Positions 6,888-6,906 of a DNA stretch of 6,906 bases are shown here, piece after piece. Both the position numbers and the translations under genes were made by a program. Below the pieces are notes generated by a model that was given only the letters and a program-made list of their open reading frames with translations, ran no database searches and was not told where the DNA came from. This DNA is from Sediminispirochaeta sp. (lineage in GTDB: Bacteria > Spirochaetota > Spirochaetia > DSM-16054 > Sediminispirochaetaceae), in NCBI GenBank assembly GCA_011046055.1, contig DSBN01000293.1:1-6906 (forward strand). The letters are read 5' to 3'. Position 1 is the stretch's first letter; every line of letters begins with the position of its first letter.

Positions 6888-6906
6888 AGCAATTCTCATT
6901 TTGGAA
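6888..6906. repeat. Second copy of the palindrome half-site, cut by the window edge
   Basis: Read on the minus strand, TTCCAAAATGAGAATTGCT matches TTCCAAATTGAGAATTGCT of the first palindrome's right arm (51-69) at 18 of 19 bases. It lies 18 bp upstream of the operon's -35 box. The window ends within it, so whether the other arm exists cannot be seen. Confidence 0.7.

Noticed and set aside
21..6906. The matching sequences at both ends as terminal repeats of a transposon
   Set aside because: No transposase lies between them, the genes look like core spirochaete genes, and the left copy is itself a complete palindrome. A dispersed repeat or shared binding site fits better.

Overview
The window looks like chromosomal DNA of a spirochaete (Spirochaetota). 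The main evidence is the central gene on the minus strand. It encodes a GreA transcript-cleavage factor whose normal ~160-residue body sits at the C-terminus of a ~900-residue protein, an architecture known from Borrelia and Treponema. Base composition is moderate, codon use looks uniform, and there is no transposase, integrase, tRNA, rRNA or CRISPR array. I cannot name a genus.

Layout: a plus-strand gene (46-1440) encodes an exported protein with HEAT repeats. It converges, with only 17 bp between stop codons, on a minus-strand operon of three genes read from right to left: a TPR protein (6806-5856), the GreA fusion (5841-3151) and a membrane-anchored von Willebrand A (VWA) protein (3203-1458). 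The operon has a consensus-like promoter with an extended -10 at 6842-6869. The TPR and GreA genes are 14 bp apart, and the VWA gene starts inside the 3' end of greA.

Functionally, a cytoplasmic TPR protein and an RNA polymerase cleavage factor with a large helical N-terminus are co-transcribed with an envelope protein. That protein appears to have a periplasmic VWA domain, one membrane span and a cytoplasmic, degenerate FHA-like tail. A link between envelope state and transcription elongation is possible but is inference; nothing in the sequence proves it.

The most notable non-coding signals are these: (1) a near-perfect ~23-bp palindrome at 21-69 whose loop and arm hold the start codon of the HEAT gene, with an 18/19 copy of its half-site at the far right edge (6888-6906), suggesting a dispersed palindromic repeat; (2) a terminator-like hairpin with a U-run 15 nt after the greA stop but inside the VWA signal-peptide codons, which could make VWA expression depend on its own translation; (3) a perfect 10-bp hairpin in the HEAT signal-peptide codons. 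No stretch over 300 bp lacks a gene.
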